This document shows, one piece after another, positions 10,386 to 21,870 of a stretch of 64,000 bases of DNA; positions within the stretch are counted from its first letter, which is position 1; every line of letters begins with the position of its first letter. The DNA is taken from NCBI GenBank assembly GCA_933207985.1, contig OW240917.1:121464087-121528086 (forward strand), in the 5' to 3' direction. This DNA is from Pelobates cultripes. Lineage: Eukaryota > Chordata > Amphibia > Anura > Pelobatidae. The notes under the pieces are model-generated. The model saw only the letters and a list, made by a program, of their open reading frames with translations. It did not search any database and was not told where the DNA came from. A program made the position numbers and the translations under genes.

Positions 10386-12806
10386 GAGCAAAATCCCATA
10401 TTGAAATAACATAGTAATAATAAACAACATTTTCTCTCATTGTATATGTTATTTAGACATCACAACTGTGCACTGGAGCACTTCAATTGACTGTTTCATT
10501 GCTAGTAACAGAGCAGAAGACAAGAAATTCTAAATTAAACAGAATTTGCAATAAAGGAAGTTAAACATTAGGTGTCTCTTTACAGTATGTGTTTAGGAAG
10601 GCTTTACAAGTCACATGCATGGAGGTGTGATTAGGGCTGTATAAACAGAGTCATTTAACTCCTACATAGCAGAGAACTGTGCCGTGAGACTGCAGGAGCA
10701 TGATCTATACATCAAAACTGCTTCACTAAACGAATGTGGTCTTGGTGACTATGGTGTCCCTTTAACATTTAGAACTCTGGACTAAGGTATGCATCTCACC
10801 ATTCCACTCCCAAGTCATAAAATACACACAATATTTCTAATCTTAGAAAGTCTCTGATTCCTTAGCCATTGGAATTATTTTTTTTCAAGCTCTCTAATCT
10901 TAGCTCCATGTTCATTAAATTATAATATGCATAGGTCAGTTTTAATCACACACACACATCTGGAATTGCAGTCAGTGTTCTTTCTGCATTTCTCTTTTAA
11001 TTGCTCTCATTAATTCGAAAGGACACCTATTGGAAATCCAGTCTACCTTTTAATTAATCTTTCCTTATTATGTTTAAAAGGTATGTGGCTTAAGATGTTT
11101 TTTATTCTATTCATATAAAGGTTTTCATAAAAAAAAGCCTTATTAATGGAATTTTGCACATAACGTATTTGCGGTTTTATCCACTGCTATTTATTATTTT
11201 GCCTTTATTCTGGGCAACAGTGGTCTCATTAAGGATTCATTTTACCAATGTTTATATGACAGCATTTCAATATTCCATTTTGTATGCTTTTCACTTAAAC
11301 AAACTTGAGGTGAGAGGTTTGTTTCTAAACAGGTTTGTTTTCTACATTGGCTATTTTTATTTTTGATAAAGGTACCAGTTAATAGGAATAGAAGTCATTA
11401 CTTATGTGACTATATCAACAGGTCAAATCAACACCAAATGGGTCCCAATAAATAAACTCTTCCTACAACACAGAATAAAGGATTAGGACTTCAATACTAC
11501 AAGCTTTTCAAATGATTCAATGCTATCATAAACACTTTTCAAATGGTTTATCTACATTTCCATATTGACTTCTGTAGATAAATAATTTGGAAATTTTTAT
11601 CACAGTTTTGAATCATTTGGAAAACTTATTAAATTGAGGCCTAAATTAGAAACCTGGACCTGTCAGACTGATTCCATCAGGGTTATTCACTAAGGTGAGA
11701 ATTCAAAGTATTCAAATAGCCAGACTGGAAACATTCTCTAAGTCAGCTATACGTTCAGGTCACTTTAAATTTTCACTTTTGTAAATAACCCTGTATGTCA
11801 CAATAATACCAGCTTCAGTTGAGGCTCATCCATAGCAACTGTGGCAGCGCCCCAGCAGTTTTTTTAAGTGGGGAAAATATTTGTAGTGATTTGGAAGCAC
11901 TATGTTTTTTCCCTTCTTCTTTAAAGTATTCAGTCACTCTACAGCTGAGACCTAAGCACTCATGCTGTGGCTAGTTGAAAAGTTGTGAAGCTTCAAACTG
12001 CAGGAATGGGGCTGTGACTCTGAGAACTGTTCTAATTCTGATTTCAGTTTTTTTAATCTGTAATAATTATTTATTCTTTAAGCTACTTCTTGGCTCCATA
12101 TTACCACTACAGATTAATTATATTGCCAGCTGTAAATGTAATAGAGGTCTATTAGTATCCTGACGCTTTCACCCTGTGTACACTGTGTGCTGAAAGCTAA
12201 TAGTGAGTCAGCAGTAGCTGACATAGTTGGACTCTATTAGTATCTTGATACTTTAACCATGTCCACACTGTGAGCTGAGTGCTAGCGGAGTAGCTTACAT
12301 GTTTTTATAATAACAACAATAGTTAATAGAAAGCTTAGTTATCATAGCAGGAGCACTAGTGAAGATGAGACCATGCAAGGGAGAGCTGGGAGAGGTAGGA
12401 AAATAGAGAGAGTTGGAGCATTATACAGAAACATGTGCTGTGTGGGGATCTCTGTATAATCCATCACAGTGATCCCAACTGAATGGGATATTTATGTTAT
12501 CTCTTTATTGTGCCCAATTCTGTGTGTAATTTCTCTGTATTTTACTCAGCTCTACCTGTTGCATGGGTATCTTCGTATTGTACTCAGTTTTATTTATAAT
12601 ATAGATATCTTATGTTGTACCCAGCTTGTTTTATTGAATAGTCATCTCTGTATTATGCTCTGCTCTCCGTATCGTAGGAGTATCTCTGTACTGTATAGGG
12701 AGGAGTAAAAGTCTGGAGGAGGAACCTGGCACTTCACCATCTTAAAATGTCACCAGCCACCACTGACCAGCTTGTACAACATTTCATAGACTGCATAAAG
12801 ACTTAC

Positions 12807-12929
12807 ATAATGTTCACACTGTGCTCCCTCTCGCTCTTGCATGGGCAGACCTCCATTGCTTTCCTCTGGGTCATCTTGCAAAATATCCTGTAATTCTGTA
12901 ACACCAAGTGCAGTCAAGGGTATCGCATC
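12807..12929 (-). CDS. ARHGEF38: ARHGEF38 exon h (BAR domain, middle)
   Basis: This is a 123-nt exon, 41 codons, phase 0 at both ends, with a CTTAG acceptor at 12930-12934 and GTAAGT donor at 12806 on the minus strand. The peptide begins DAIPLTALGVTELQDI and ends QCEHY. It fills the gap between the BAR segments of exons g and i in the correct frame. Its second half is poorly conserved compared with the human protein as I recall it. The identification depends mainly on position, phase and the first 15 residues. Confidence 0.82.
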
Positions 12930-13484
12930 CTAAGAGAAGAAAGGAAAAAGTGTTGACCACTTGTACAGAGCATGATGAAAAAAAACATATATACCTGTGT
13001 ATATGTTCAATAAATGTTTACTTCTAGGAAACAATTAACATATTTATCCTCTTATTGGTCTTTACATAAGGTTTATAAAAACAGAGAAATTAAAAAATAA
13101 ACAGATTTCGAATTCAAAAATGAATGGTAGGCTTTACTGATTTAGAAGTTACAACACATTTTCATGCATAAGCTAGCCTGTATTAAAGATTGGCATTATT
13201 ATTATTATTTTTATTTTATTTTTCATTTATATAGCGCCAACAGATTCCATATTGCTTTACAATAATATGAGAGGGGTATTTAACTATAAATAGGACAATT
13301 ACAAGAAAACTAACAAGAACAATAGGTTGAAGAGAACCCTGCTAAAAAACGAGCTTACAGTCTATTATGCCAATATAGGCCTATATTTTTAACAAGATTT
13401 CAAATCGCAGATATAAAACTTTGTTGTCGTTGGACCAGCCGTGGGCTTAACTCAAAGAAGCAGCTTTATTCTTGAAACACTCAC
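12930..13484 (-). other. ARHGEF38: ARHGEF38 intron g-h
   Basis: This is a 555-nt intron. Its middle (13196-13370) is the TATATAGCGCCA..GCTTTACAATA interspersed repeat in the orientation opposite to the copy at 3950. Nothing else was recognised. Confidence 0.7.
13196..13370 (-). repeat. Interspersed repeat (TATATAGCGCCA core)
   Basis: An (ATT)n stretch is followed by TTTATATAGCGCCAACAGATT and TGCTTTACAATA, and the unit ends at GAGCTTACAGTCTA. It shares core and order with 42465-42610, so it is a member of the same dispersed family. Confidence 0.7.
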
Positions 13485-13589
13485 CTGCATGTATTGAAAG
13501 GTGTAAGATAAATTCTTAACACAAAGTCTCACAGTCTTCTCAAGGCTTCGGAATATTTTTTCCTCCTTGTTAAATATTTGGTCTTTCAC
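13485..13589 (-). CDS. ARHGEF38: ARHGEF38 exon g (start of BAR domain)
   Basis: This is a 105-nt exon, 35 codons, phase 0 at both ends. The acceptor reads TTATAG at 13590-13595 and the donor GTGAGT begins at 13484 on the minus strand. The peptide starts VKDQIFNKEEKIFRSLEKTV and continues RLCVKNLS, which matches the beginning of the BAR domain of ARHGEF38. The frame is continuous with exons f and h. Confidence 0.93.
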
Positions 13590-13917
13590 CTATAATATGC
13601 TTCAAGACATTAGCAGTATATAGTGCAATGCACTATTAAATTATTATTGCACTGCTCTTCTTAAATCAACAACATGCGTTTTATCCACTTAACTTTTCCT
13701 GTACATTTAATTAGATATAACAAAAAAAACAAAAAAAAAACATGTTAACAGCAATGGTCGATTGTAAAGTTGATTTGCAATGTACTTTTCTTATTAAGGT
13801 ATGAAAAAAAATAATGAAGTAAATTTACTTTAGATAAGTCTGTATAACTTTCCGAGGGCGTTTGTTACATTGAAAGATAAGGGTACGGCAGGATTAGTAT
13901 ACTTAAGGTGACTGTAC
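13590..13917 (-). other. ARHGEF38: ARHGEF38 intron f-g
   Basis: This is a 328-nt AT-rich intron containing an A-rich tract at about 13720-13745. I see no repeat or gene in it. Confidence 0.8.
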
Positions 13918-14051
13918 CTGTTCACCACCCCGAGTCAGTATCTTCAAGTGGCTGGTCACTCTCTTGGATTTCTTGCTGATGGAGTGAATACTGAGTTTGG
14001 AGAGCTTATCTTTTAGAGATTCCTCTTCATCTGCCCTCCTGTACTTCAATA
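13918..14051 (-). CDS. ARHGEF38: ARHGEF38 exon f (DH-BAR linker)
   Basis: This is a 134-nt exon with an ATCTTTCAG acceptor above 14051 and a GTACAG donor below 13918. It supplies two bases completing a valine codon with exon e, then 44 codons. It encodes [20 protein letters not shown] and [19 protein letters not shown], a lysine- and serine-rich linker between the DH and BAR domains. Splice phases fit both neighbours. There are no stops. Confidence 0.93.
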
Positions 14052-15094
14052 CTGAAAGATATCAAAAGGCATGAGATATCACCAGATTGATGTTAAAGGG
14101 CAAAACCTATCTGTAATGTTATATTGACATCCCTCTCAAAGTTCTGCCTGAGTTTCACAGATAATCATTAATCAATTAGTAATCAAAGCGCAGAGCTGAA
14201 ATAGAAGCTATTGGCTGCAGACGTTGGAATGGACAAGATACAGAAATGTGATGCTGTATTTTGGTTATGCTTTGATGCAGTGACTTATAGTGCAGTTATT
14301 ACTGTCCATACAAACTAGATTGTGGTTAACCCCTTTATGGGAGATAACTCACCAGCACAACCATGATTTCGACTTGCCTAACTGATTGTTGTAAGTGTGG
14401 ATCAATGTAGTGTTTATACCACTATTAACGTTGTATGATATATTTGTTGTGATATATAGTAACTTTTTATTTTATTTATTTATTTTTTTACTATATACAG
14501 TGTAAGCTGTAGATTTTGGGGCATTCTTGGGAAATGCCCCATTGTATGGCATAGTAGATCACTCAGACATGCTTATTATGTTCTAATAGGATTTCTGACA
14601 TCACCCATGATTTGCATTGTGTTGTCAGATTATGTATTCCCTAAACCTAGATCTGCATATAGTTCTGTTTTCTGTCACTGGTTAACAGCATCAGAGGAGA
14701 TAGAGCTTTTTGAATGGTTCCTGTTTCCTAAATCCATGCATTTAGAGGCTTTTGGTGTTGAACATGGCATTGGATGCAGGGTTTTTATAGGGTTAAGTGG
14801 CCAGTGTAAATTCTGCTGTTAAAAAAGCTAGCACTCCACCATCTAGAAATATAAACAATGACCTAAGATTTCCACTTATAGTTTCATTAAAATTCCAACT
14901 CTATTGGGAAGATCTATATGTACTCAGCACATGTACAAGATCATCCTTGGAGGGTCCTTCAGCCTTCCGTGTGAGTAAACCAGTTATATCAGACAGACGA
15001 CACAGAGGAGACAGATCCTCTTCAAACAGAAGCTAAGTATTTAGTTATCATATTTCAGTTAACACAAAATTCTGATTATTTACTGTTTCAGTAC
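14052..15094 (-). other. ARHGEF38: ARHGEF38 intron e-f; nothing recognised
   Basis: A 1.04-kb intron, AT-rich. The two short plus-strand open frames (14607-15036) have no codon bias or family similarity that I recognise, and I treat them as chance. No MITE ends were seen. Confidence 0.7.
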
Positions 15095-15294
15095 CTAGAT
15101 CCTTCCGTCGTTTCAGTTCATTAATGTTCACATTAAGCTGTTTTATGGCTGCATATGAATCTTGCAGTGACCTGTAGTCTGGGTGACACGGAGGAGTAGA
15201 ATTCAACAATTCACACAGCAACAAAGGGTACTTCATCACCCTTTGAATTGGTTTAATCATCAGTGAGCCCATGTCCAACAGGTTTGGTTTTCCT
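15095..15294 (-). CDS. ARHGEF38: ARHGEF38 exon e (DH domain catalytic core)
   Basis: This is a 200-nt exon on the minus strand with a TTCCAG acceptor above 15294 and a GTACTG donor below 15095. One base completes a glutamine codon with exon d; one base is left for exon f. It encodes [20 protein letters not shown] and [20 protein letters not shown], then [13 protein letters not shown]. The [14 protein letters not shown] block is the conserved third region of DH domains, part of the surface that opens Rho GTPases for nucleotide exchange. If the inverted duplication continues past the window, a second copy is predicted at about +64644-64843. Confidence 0.97.
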
Positions 15295-16713
15295 CTGGAA
15301 GACAGAGACGAATGCATTGTTATACAGCATTACTTGCATGCATATGTGTATAATAGTAATCAAAATCAATCAGAAAAGTATACAATACATTACAAGAATC
15401 AGGACAATAAATGGACAATTTAGACAAAAACAGCACAGTTTAGATGAAACAGTTTTTGTTTTTAATTTTGCAAGTTGGTTATCAATTTACCATAACTGAC
15501 TGTTTTAATATTAAATGGACCTTATGGGTTGTTAAAATCTTGACTATAGACTGGAGTAGACTGGATTTTTAATCCTGTCCCATTGTCCCTACTAAAGTAA
15601 AAGTCATGTTATGTGAAGCATTCAAGGTGGTAATTTATCTATTGGTCCACTATTATAGTTATTATTATTATTTATATAGCGCCATCACATTCTGTAGCGC
15701 TGTACAATGGTTGCCGGTCATTATATTAGGTACGGAGGTTGTGGATCCTCTAGCTCCAGTGGACAGGGGCCAGTGGATCGTGCATCCCTTGGTCCTATAA
15801 TCAAAGGACTGAAAGGCCTGGAATCTCTTCTTGTCTACCATATATATTAATACTGTCTTCCACAGCCCAGGAAGGAGAAAATATGTAACATACATAACCC
15901 ATCAATACTTGGGCAGTGGAAGAAATTGTCCATTCATGGAGTATCCCCATTTCATTTTATGGAGAATTGCAATATTTTATGTTTTTGGAGGGGAGCATAT
16001 GCTAGGGTCTACACCCTTACTGGAAGATATTTTTGTTTCGCATTGTGTGAAATACGGAATATTATTTATTTTTTATGTGGTGTGCAACATATACACATAC
16101 ATTTGTTTTCAGTTGAAAAAACACTTAATTTACCTACAAAAATGCAAGCCTGTTAAATAAGGTGTGTGAAATTAATTTCTGCTGAGCAGAGATATTTTTT
16201 ATCAAATCAAATAAAAATTAATTTCTGCTCTTATGTCAATCATTAAGAAACTTTGACGTGAGAAAAAAAAAGTTCTATTGCTTTATTCCAGACAGTAAAA
16301 AAGTTAATATTTTATTAGTAGACACTACTATTTCTCAAATAATTTCAGCAAAGGAGAAGTTCTGGTTCATGGAAAAAGTGCCAATCTCTACCACTTGGTG
16401 TCTCCAAATACAGCGTATTGTCCAGGTTTCTCATTGTTAATGCTGTAATTCTAAGTGTACTGGACTGGCACATATAAAGAGTGGGCAAACAAAATGATTT
16501 GCTCAACAGTTTGCTTTTGTAAAGGACAAACATACAAAGCAAATATAACTTTAATTTCTCTCCAAATAAGCACACTTTTTAAAGGGCCAGGTCACTCTCA
16601 GGGAAGCAAAAAAATATAAGACCATGAAAGAAAATAAGATAAAGGGTATGCCAGCCTATTGCTGAGTTATTCACCTGTTCTCCCAATATATTAAAGCTGC
16701 CTATTATATTTAA

Positions 16714-17197
16714 AGGACCACTATAGGCACCCAGACCACTTCAGCTTAATGAAGCGGTCTGGGTGCCAGGTCCATCTAGGGTTAACCCTGCCTGCTGTAA
16801 ACATAGCAGTTTCAGAGAAACTGCTATGTTTACATATGGGTTAATCCAGCCTCTAGTGGCTGTCTCATTGACAGCCGCTGGAGGCGCTTCCGCGCTTCTC
16901 ATTGTGATTTTCACAGTGAGAAGACGCCAGCGTCCATAGGAAAGCATTGAGAATGCTTTCCTATGGACTGACTGAATGCGCGCGCGGCTCTTGCCGCACA
17001 TGCGCATTCAGCCGATGACATCTGAAGGATGAGGAGAGTAACCAGCGCTGAGGGAGCCCGGCACTGGAGAAAGGTAAGAATTGAACCCCTTCCTCCCCCT
17101 AGAGCCCAGCGGGAGGGGGGCCATGAGGGTGGGGGGGACCTATTAATACCATAGCGCCAGGAAAACGAGTTTGTTTTCCTGGCACTATAGTGGTCCT
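16714..17197. mobile_element. MITE, TTAA target, AGGACCACTATAG ends
   Basis: TTAA flanks both sides (16710-16713 and 17198-17201), and the ends AGGACCACTATAGG and CTATAGTGGTCCT are inverted. The element belongs to the same family as 258-648 and 38787-39281. A 37-bp palindrome GGTCTGGGTGCC/GGCACCCAGACC sits near the left end. Its mirror copy is at 62741-63224. Confidence 0.85.
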
Positions 17198-17266
17198 TTA
17201 ACTTTAGTTTTTGTGACTTGACAAAGGGAGAACCTCCCCAAAAGCTTGTTGTTCCAAGATTAGTTT

Positions 17267-17340
17267 ACCCCTTAAGGACACATGACAGAAATATTCCGTC
17301 AAGATTCCCTTTTATTCCGGAAGTTGTGTCCTTAAGGGGT
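17267..17340. repeat. Short palindromic MITE, ACCCCTTAAGGACAC ends
   Basis: The two ends ACCCCTTAAGGACAC and GTGTCCTTAAGGGGT are perfect inverted repeats around a core of about 44 bp. A second member is at 40659-40738. The sequence is too short to code. Confidence 0.75.
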
Positions 17341-17614
17341 TAACAAAAAAGAATTATATTCTGGAATATTCTGCACTGCATCTACATCTGTAGACTAATA
17401 CAATTACTGGAAAACCTAACGAAGAAGAATGCATAACGAGTTCAACTCAAGATTTTAGCTACTTACATCCAAAAGGCAAAACTCAGGCACCAATAGTCAA
17501 GTTGAAATTATGGCTGATATTTTAGTCTCAGTTTTGCCATTAAAATGTTAAATCGCAAAAATTCTGAGTTTAGTGAATAACCCTGAGTGACACTTGATGG
17601 TGCTTTTCTGAATA

Positions 17615-19175
17615 CAGGGAGTGCAGAATTATTAGGCAAATGAGTATTTTGACCACATCATCCTCTTTATGCATGTTGTCTTACTCCAAGCTGTATAGGC
17701 TCAAAGCCTACTACCAATTAAGCATATTAGGTGATGTGCATCTCTGTAATGAGAAGGGGTGTGGTCTAATGACATCAACACCCTATATCAGGTGTGCATA
17801 ATTATTAGGCAACTTCCTTTCCTTTGGCAAAATGGGTCAAAAGAAGGACTTGACAGGCTCAGAAAAGTCAAAAATAGTGAGATATCTTGCAGAGGGATGC
17901 AGCACTCTTAAAATTGCAAAGCTTCTGAAGCGTGATCATCGAACAATCAAGCGTTTCATTCAAAATAGTCAACAGGGTCGCAAGAAGCGTGTGGAAAAAC
18001 CAAGGCGCAAAATAACCGCCCATGAACTGAGAAAAGTCAAGCGTGCAGCTGCCACGATGCCACTTGCCACCAGTTTGGCCATATTTCAGAGCTGCAACAT
18101 CACTGGAGTGCCCAAAAGCACAAGGTGTGCAATAGTCAGAGACATGGCCAAGGTAAGAAAGGCTGAAAGACGACCACCACTGAACAAGACACACAAGCTG
18201 AAACGTCAAGACTGGGCCAAGAAATATCTCAAGACTGATTTTTCTAAGGTTTTATGGACTGATGAAATGAGAGTGAGTCTTGATGGGCCAGATGGATGGG
18301 CCCGTGGCTGGATTGGTAAAGGGCAGAGAGCTCCAGTCCGACTCAGACGCCAGCAAGGTGGAGGTGGAGTACTGGTTTGGGCTAGTATCATCAAAGATGA
18401 GCTTGTGGGGCCTTTTCGGGTTGAGGATGGAGTCAAGCTCAACTCCCAGTCCCACTGCCAGTTCCTGGAAGACACCTTCTTCAAGCAGTGGTACAGGAAG
18501 AAGTCTGCATCCTTCAAGAAAAACATGATTTTCATGCAGGACAATGCTCCATCACACGCGTCCAAGTACTCCACAGCGTGGCTGGCAAGAAAGGGTATAA
18601 AAGAAGAAAATCTAATGACATGGCCTCCTTGTTCACCTGATCTGAACCCCATTGAGAACCTGTGGTCCATCATCAAATGTGAGATTTACAAGGAGGGAAA
18701 ACAGTACACCTCTCTGAACAGTGTCTGGGAGGCTGTGGTTGCTGCTGCACGCAATGTTGATGGTGAACAGATCAAAACACTGACAGAATCCATGGATGGC
18801 AGGCTTTTGAGTGTCCTTGCAAAGAAAGGTGGCTATATTGGTCACTGATTTGTTTTTGTTTTGTTTTTGAATGTCAGAAATGTATATTTGTGAATGTTGA
18901 GATGTTATATTGGTTTCACTGGTAATAATAAATAATTGAAATGGGTATATATTTGTTTTTTGTTAAGTTGCCTAATAATTATGCACAGTAATAGTCACCT
19001 GCACACACAGATATCCCCCTAACATAGCTAAAACTAAAAACAAACTAAAAACTACTTCCAAAAATATTCAGCTTTGATATTAATTAGTTTTTTGGGTTCA
19101 TTGAGAACATGGTTGTTGTTCAATAATAAAATGAATCCTCAAAAATACAACTTGCCTAATAATTCTGCACTCCCT
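17615..19175 (+). mobile_element. Tc1/mariner transposon, DD37E type, apparently complete
   Basis: The 1561-bp element is bounded by TA dinucleotides, with terminal inverted repeats CAGGGAGTGCAGAATTATT. Each end has a second, inner copy of the AATTATTAGGCAA motif (about 17799 and 18966), giving the inverted/direct-repeat arrangement used for transposase binding in Tc1-like elements. The transposase ORF between them is open. The right-arm copy (60762-62323) differs by several substitutions and carries a frameshift. Confidence 0.95.
17832..18848 (+). CDS. Tc1-like transposase, DD37E, intact
   Basis: A 338-aa protein that cuts and pastes its own element at TA sites. Residues 7-45 form a helix-turn-helix (LTGSEKSKIVRYLAEGCS..), followed by a second DNA-binding helix region to about 105. 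The DDE catalytic residues are D144 (LWTDEMRV), D237 (MQDNAPSH) and E275 (DLNPIENLW). The spacing between the second D and E is 37 residues rather than the usual 34. That matches the DD37E group of vertebrate Tc1-like elements (the TRT group, from memory). A glycine-rich QQGGGGVLVW stretch typical of Tc1 proteins lies at 174-183. Length is normal and there are no internal stops. The start at 17832 gives the usual MGQKK-type N-terminus. Confidence 0.95.
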   Translation: MGQKKDLTGSEKSKIVRYLAEGCSTLKIAKLLKRDHRTIKRFIQNSQQGRKKRVEKPRRKITAHELRKVKRAAATMPLATSLAIFQSCNITGVPKSTRCAIVRDMAKVRKAERRPPLNKTHKLKRQDWAKKYLKTDFSKVLWTDEMRVSLDGPDGWARGWIGKGQRAPVRLRRQQGGGGVLVWASIIKDELVGPFRVEDGVKLNSQSHCQFLEDTFFKQWYRKKSASFKKNMIFMQDNAPSHASKYSTAWLARKGIKEENLMTWPPCSPDLNPIENLWSIIKCEIYKEGKQYTSLNSVWEAVVAAARNVDGEQIKTLTESMDGRLLSVLAKKGGYIGH

Positions 19176-20074
19176 GTATAGTTAAACATGTGAACTGATA
19201 AAACTAAACTCTCTGCTGAACCAGGAAGTTGAGTGAATTCTTTAATTAAAACAATGCGCTGCTTTATAGCTAGATTGTGTTCTCTCTTTTATTTATTGTA
19301 CACCTCATTCATAGAGGGAAATGAGTTTTGTAACAAAAAACATAAAATTGTAGCTAAAAAAGATAAAGCCAGTAGATTTTCCGTCAAGTGTCTCAATATA
19401 TACCTTCACAAGAAACACCTGAATGAATCTTGTGTAAACCAGAGTGTGAGTCATAATGTAGGCAAAAGGTTAACAGATGGCTCTATGGGAAAAAATCCCC
19501 AGTGAAAATGTAAGTTGTTTGTTCACTAAATAGTGAGAGACTGAGTTAAATCCTGGTTGGCGACATTCAGGTCACAATGGCTGTGGCAAAAAGGTGGATT
19601 TTTTTCAGCTTGACTAGTTTGATCTAAATGTTGTAAATCTGTTAGCAACTCATACAGCTGTCTGAAGACAAAATTCCTAAGGCTACTGCACATTAGAAAT
19701 CAGGAGATTAGGAAGCAAGAATGGGTGTTTAAAAATCATTTTAGAAAAACATTTAGAAATTTTTGATTTTATGAATAGACCCAAGCAGGACAGTGTAAGC
19801 ACATAAAGTAAGAACATTGTTAGATATGTTTCCACTTTTTTGAAGTGCTGTTGTGACAATAAGCCCATGCCCAGAACACTTCAGCAGTGGGGCTGCCATA
19901 GTGGCTGGTCTTATCTTTAAAGTTGGCCTGACCACTTTAACGATGAGGCTGTCCCTTCATGGCCTGACACTCCCTCATCACAATCCCTATTCTGGCCTTT
20001 CCAGCCAATGCCATATCCATCTCTTCCAATATTGACTTAGGGTATAACAAAATGAATCAAACATTTGAAATATA

Positions 20075-20810
20075 GGGGGCATAGCCAAGAGCTCAATGTG
20101 AACGAACATGTAGATCTGCAGCTCCGGCCAAACTGTCAGTGAAAAAAGCTTTTTACACAGCAGAGGCAGAAGATAATCCCCTTCTTATTGAGTAACAACT
20201 TACCTTAAATGACGGCACACAGGGGGAGCAAAGAAATCCCAGGCAAAATCGCATGCTCTCCAAGTCTCTTCTCTCGTCACCTCCAATGAGGATCCAAGAT
20301 GACACCAAAAAGCCACCATCTCCAGCCTGTCTGGAGAACAGCGATATCACCTCTATCTCCTAACCTCAGTGACACTGGCCACAGATCCATCCATCCAGCC
20401 AGCATATGCTGCATGAGCCCCAATCCTGATTAAAAACAGATTTTGCAAAGCTGTAGAGTGAAATCCAGATGGATTTTCACGCAATGGGGGAGCGAACGGT
20501 GCACCTTGAAAAAGAATCTGAAGAGCTGACTGAAGCTCACAACTCCCTAGTGGACGCTTACATGCTTTGGAATCCATACTGCAAGCTTTAAAAGATAATT
20601 AGCAGACCATGAAGATTGCAACAAACACGGCAACATCTGAATTAGGAACATAGTGGAGGAGATTTTGCCACAAGGACTACATGAATATCTTCCACAGCTA
20701 TTCAACTCTTTAGTGCCTGACCTACTAAAGAAAGATTTCTTGCTGGATCACACACGGTGGACCTGTTCTAAAATTTCATCAACAAGACCAGCTTCACGCC
20801 CTTTCCATCC
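20075..20810 (+). pseudogene. LINE (L1/Tx1-like) 5' end and ORF1 fragment
   Basis: Near 20653-20770 the plus strand encodes LHEYLPQLFNSLVPDLLKKD followed by FLLDHTRW. This resembles the C-terminal part of ORF1 proteins of L1/Tx1-type LINEs, where a LLDR(I/V)HR motif follows. The upstream 20075-20640 part is plausibly the 5' UTR and start of ORF1, but it is full of stops. It is a dead fragment. The same sequence is mirrored at about 59128-59863. Confidence 0.55.
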
Positions 20811-20819
20811 TTCTATCTA

Positions 20820-21117
20820 CTTCCTGCTATTGTGGCCAGACACCTTTGACCACTTCCTCCCTGCAGCACTTGCGCTGCGGCGGCATTTTTTTTTTTTTTT
20901 AAGGGGCCTGGTCGCGCTATACCACGGCCACAGCGCTGACCGGGCCCCTGAAGATATAGGGCCCATCGGGTGGCCCTAAGTGTGTGGGCCACCCGATGGG
21001 CCCCATCAGCATGCAAGTGCCGGTGCAAGTGCCGCTACACGTCGCCGCTACACGTGGGGCCCGGGCGGCCGGGCCCGTGACAACCGTCATGGTTGTCACC
21101 CCCTGATGGCGGCCCTG
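20820..21117. repeat. 3' fragment of a GC-rich hAT-type element
   Basis: The segment ends in ATGGCGGCCCTG, the inverse of a CAGGGCCGCCAT terminus, and its body contains GC-rich hairpins such as GGGCCCATCGGGTGGCCC / GGGCCACCCGATGGGCCC. No matching left end was found, so it is truncated. It is mirrored at 58821-59118. Confidence 0.5.
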
Positions 21118-21334
21118 ATTGCCCCCATCCTGTCTAATTAGTTACAGCATGATGGCAAATGGCAATGAGTGTAAAATGGCATGTATCTTTACAGATGTAA
21201 CCACTGTTGTTAGCTGATGTAGCAAAGACATTTCTTATAAGTTTTCTACTACTGAGACTACTGCGTAATGAGTTAAAGGGAAATCATTTCAGAAAAACAA
21301 TAAGATTAGAAATAAAAATGTAAATAATACTTAC

Positions 21335-21352
21335 TGGTCTTCATATATTTTT
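21335..21352 (-). CDS. ARHGEF38: ARHGEF38 exon d', 18-nt microexon (left copy)
   Basis: On the minus strand, CTTTTCACAG is followed by 18 exonic bases and then GTAAGTA. The exon completes a lysine codon from exon c, adds KIYED, and leaves two bases completed by exon e, giving KIYEDQ-GKPNLL across the joins. ARHGEF38 proteins have a KIY..(E/Q)GKPNLL stretch here, so the microexon is needed for the reading frame and the DH domain. Splice sites are strong at both ends. The identical right-arm copy is at 58586-58603. Confidence 0.88.
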
Positions 21353-21461
21353 CTGTGAAAAGAAATGAAAAGAAGGCAGAATAAATGAATGCAATAAAAG
21401 GATGAACTTTAAATTGAACAGACATGTACATCTATAAAAAACAGTTGCACAATGAACTTAA

Positions 21462-21870
21462 GGGACCACTATAGGCACCCAGACCACTTCAGCTTAATGA
21501 GGTGGTCTGGGTGCCTGGTCCATCTAGGGTTAACCCTTTTTTCTATAAACATAGCAGTTTCACCGGGAGTGACAGACCCGGTCGCAGCTGCGACCGCAGT
21601 AGTTCCGCCAGTGGTGGCAAGCACAGTGCACACATTTAAACTCCCCATACCATGGGAAAGCATTGAATCAATGTCATGTCATGTGATCAAGTTTTACTTG
21701 GTCAGTAAAGCAATAACGCCCCTAGTGGCTGTCATGACAGCCACTGACTTAACCCTGCATAGTTTCTAAAAACTGCAATGTTTTGCATTGCCGGGTTGAA
21801 AGGCCAGTAACACTTCACCTAGACCACTTCATTACGATGAAGTGGTCTGGGTGACTAAATTGTCCTTTTA
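21462..21870. mobile_element. MITE of the AGGACCACTATAG family, variant
   Basis: The left end is TTAAGGGACCACTATAGG (TTAA at 21458-21461), with the typical GACCACTTCAGCTTAATGAGGTGGTC hairpin near it. The right side ends in a mutated ATTGTCCTTTTAGAG, so the right TTAA is lost. The middle differs from the 16714 member. It is mirrored at 58068-58476. Confidence 0.7.

Larger units (their letters stand above)
7960..12806 (-). other. ARHGEF38: ARHGEF38 intron h-i; several mobile elements
   Basis: This 4.8-kb intron holds a foldback element (8366-9002), a LINE RT fragment (about 9180-9880), a hAT-type MITE (9891-10385), the right end of a TTAA MITE at 10745-10773 (GTGACTATGGTGTCCCTTTAA), and a small palindromic MITE at about 11680-11793 bounded by CAGGGTTATTCACTAA-like ends. 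Nothing was recognised in 11800-12806 apart from AT-rich intron. Confidence 0.6.
15295..21334 (-). other. ARHGEF38: ARHGEF38 intron d-e
   Basis: This is a 6.0-kb intron on the minus strand. It contains an interspersed repeat with TATATAGCGCCATCACATTC (about 15655-15720), a TTAA MITE (16714), a short palindrome (17267), a DD37E Tc1-like transposon (17615-19175), a LINE ORF1 fragment (about 20075-20810) and the end of a GC-rich hAT-type element (to 21117). From 15938 on it is part of the left inverted arm. Nothing coding is left in the remainder (15720-16713, 19176-20074). Confidence 0.7.

Noticed and set aside
18206..18676. Minus-strand 156-aa frame over the Tc1-like transposase
   Set aside because: It is a shadow of the intact transposase on the other strand.
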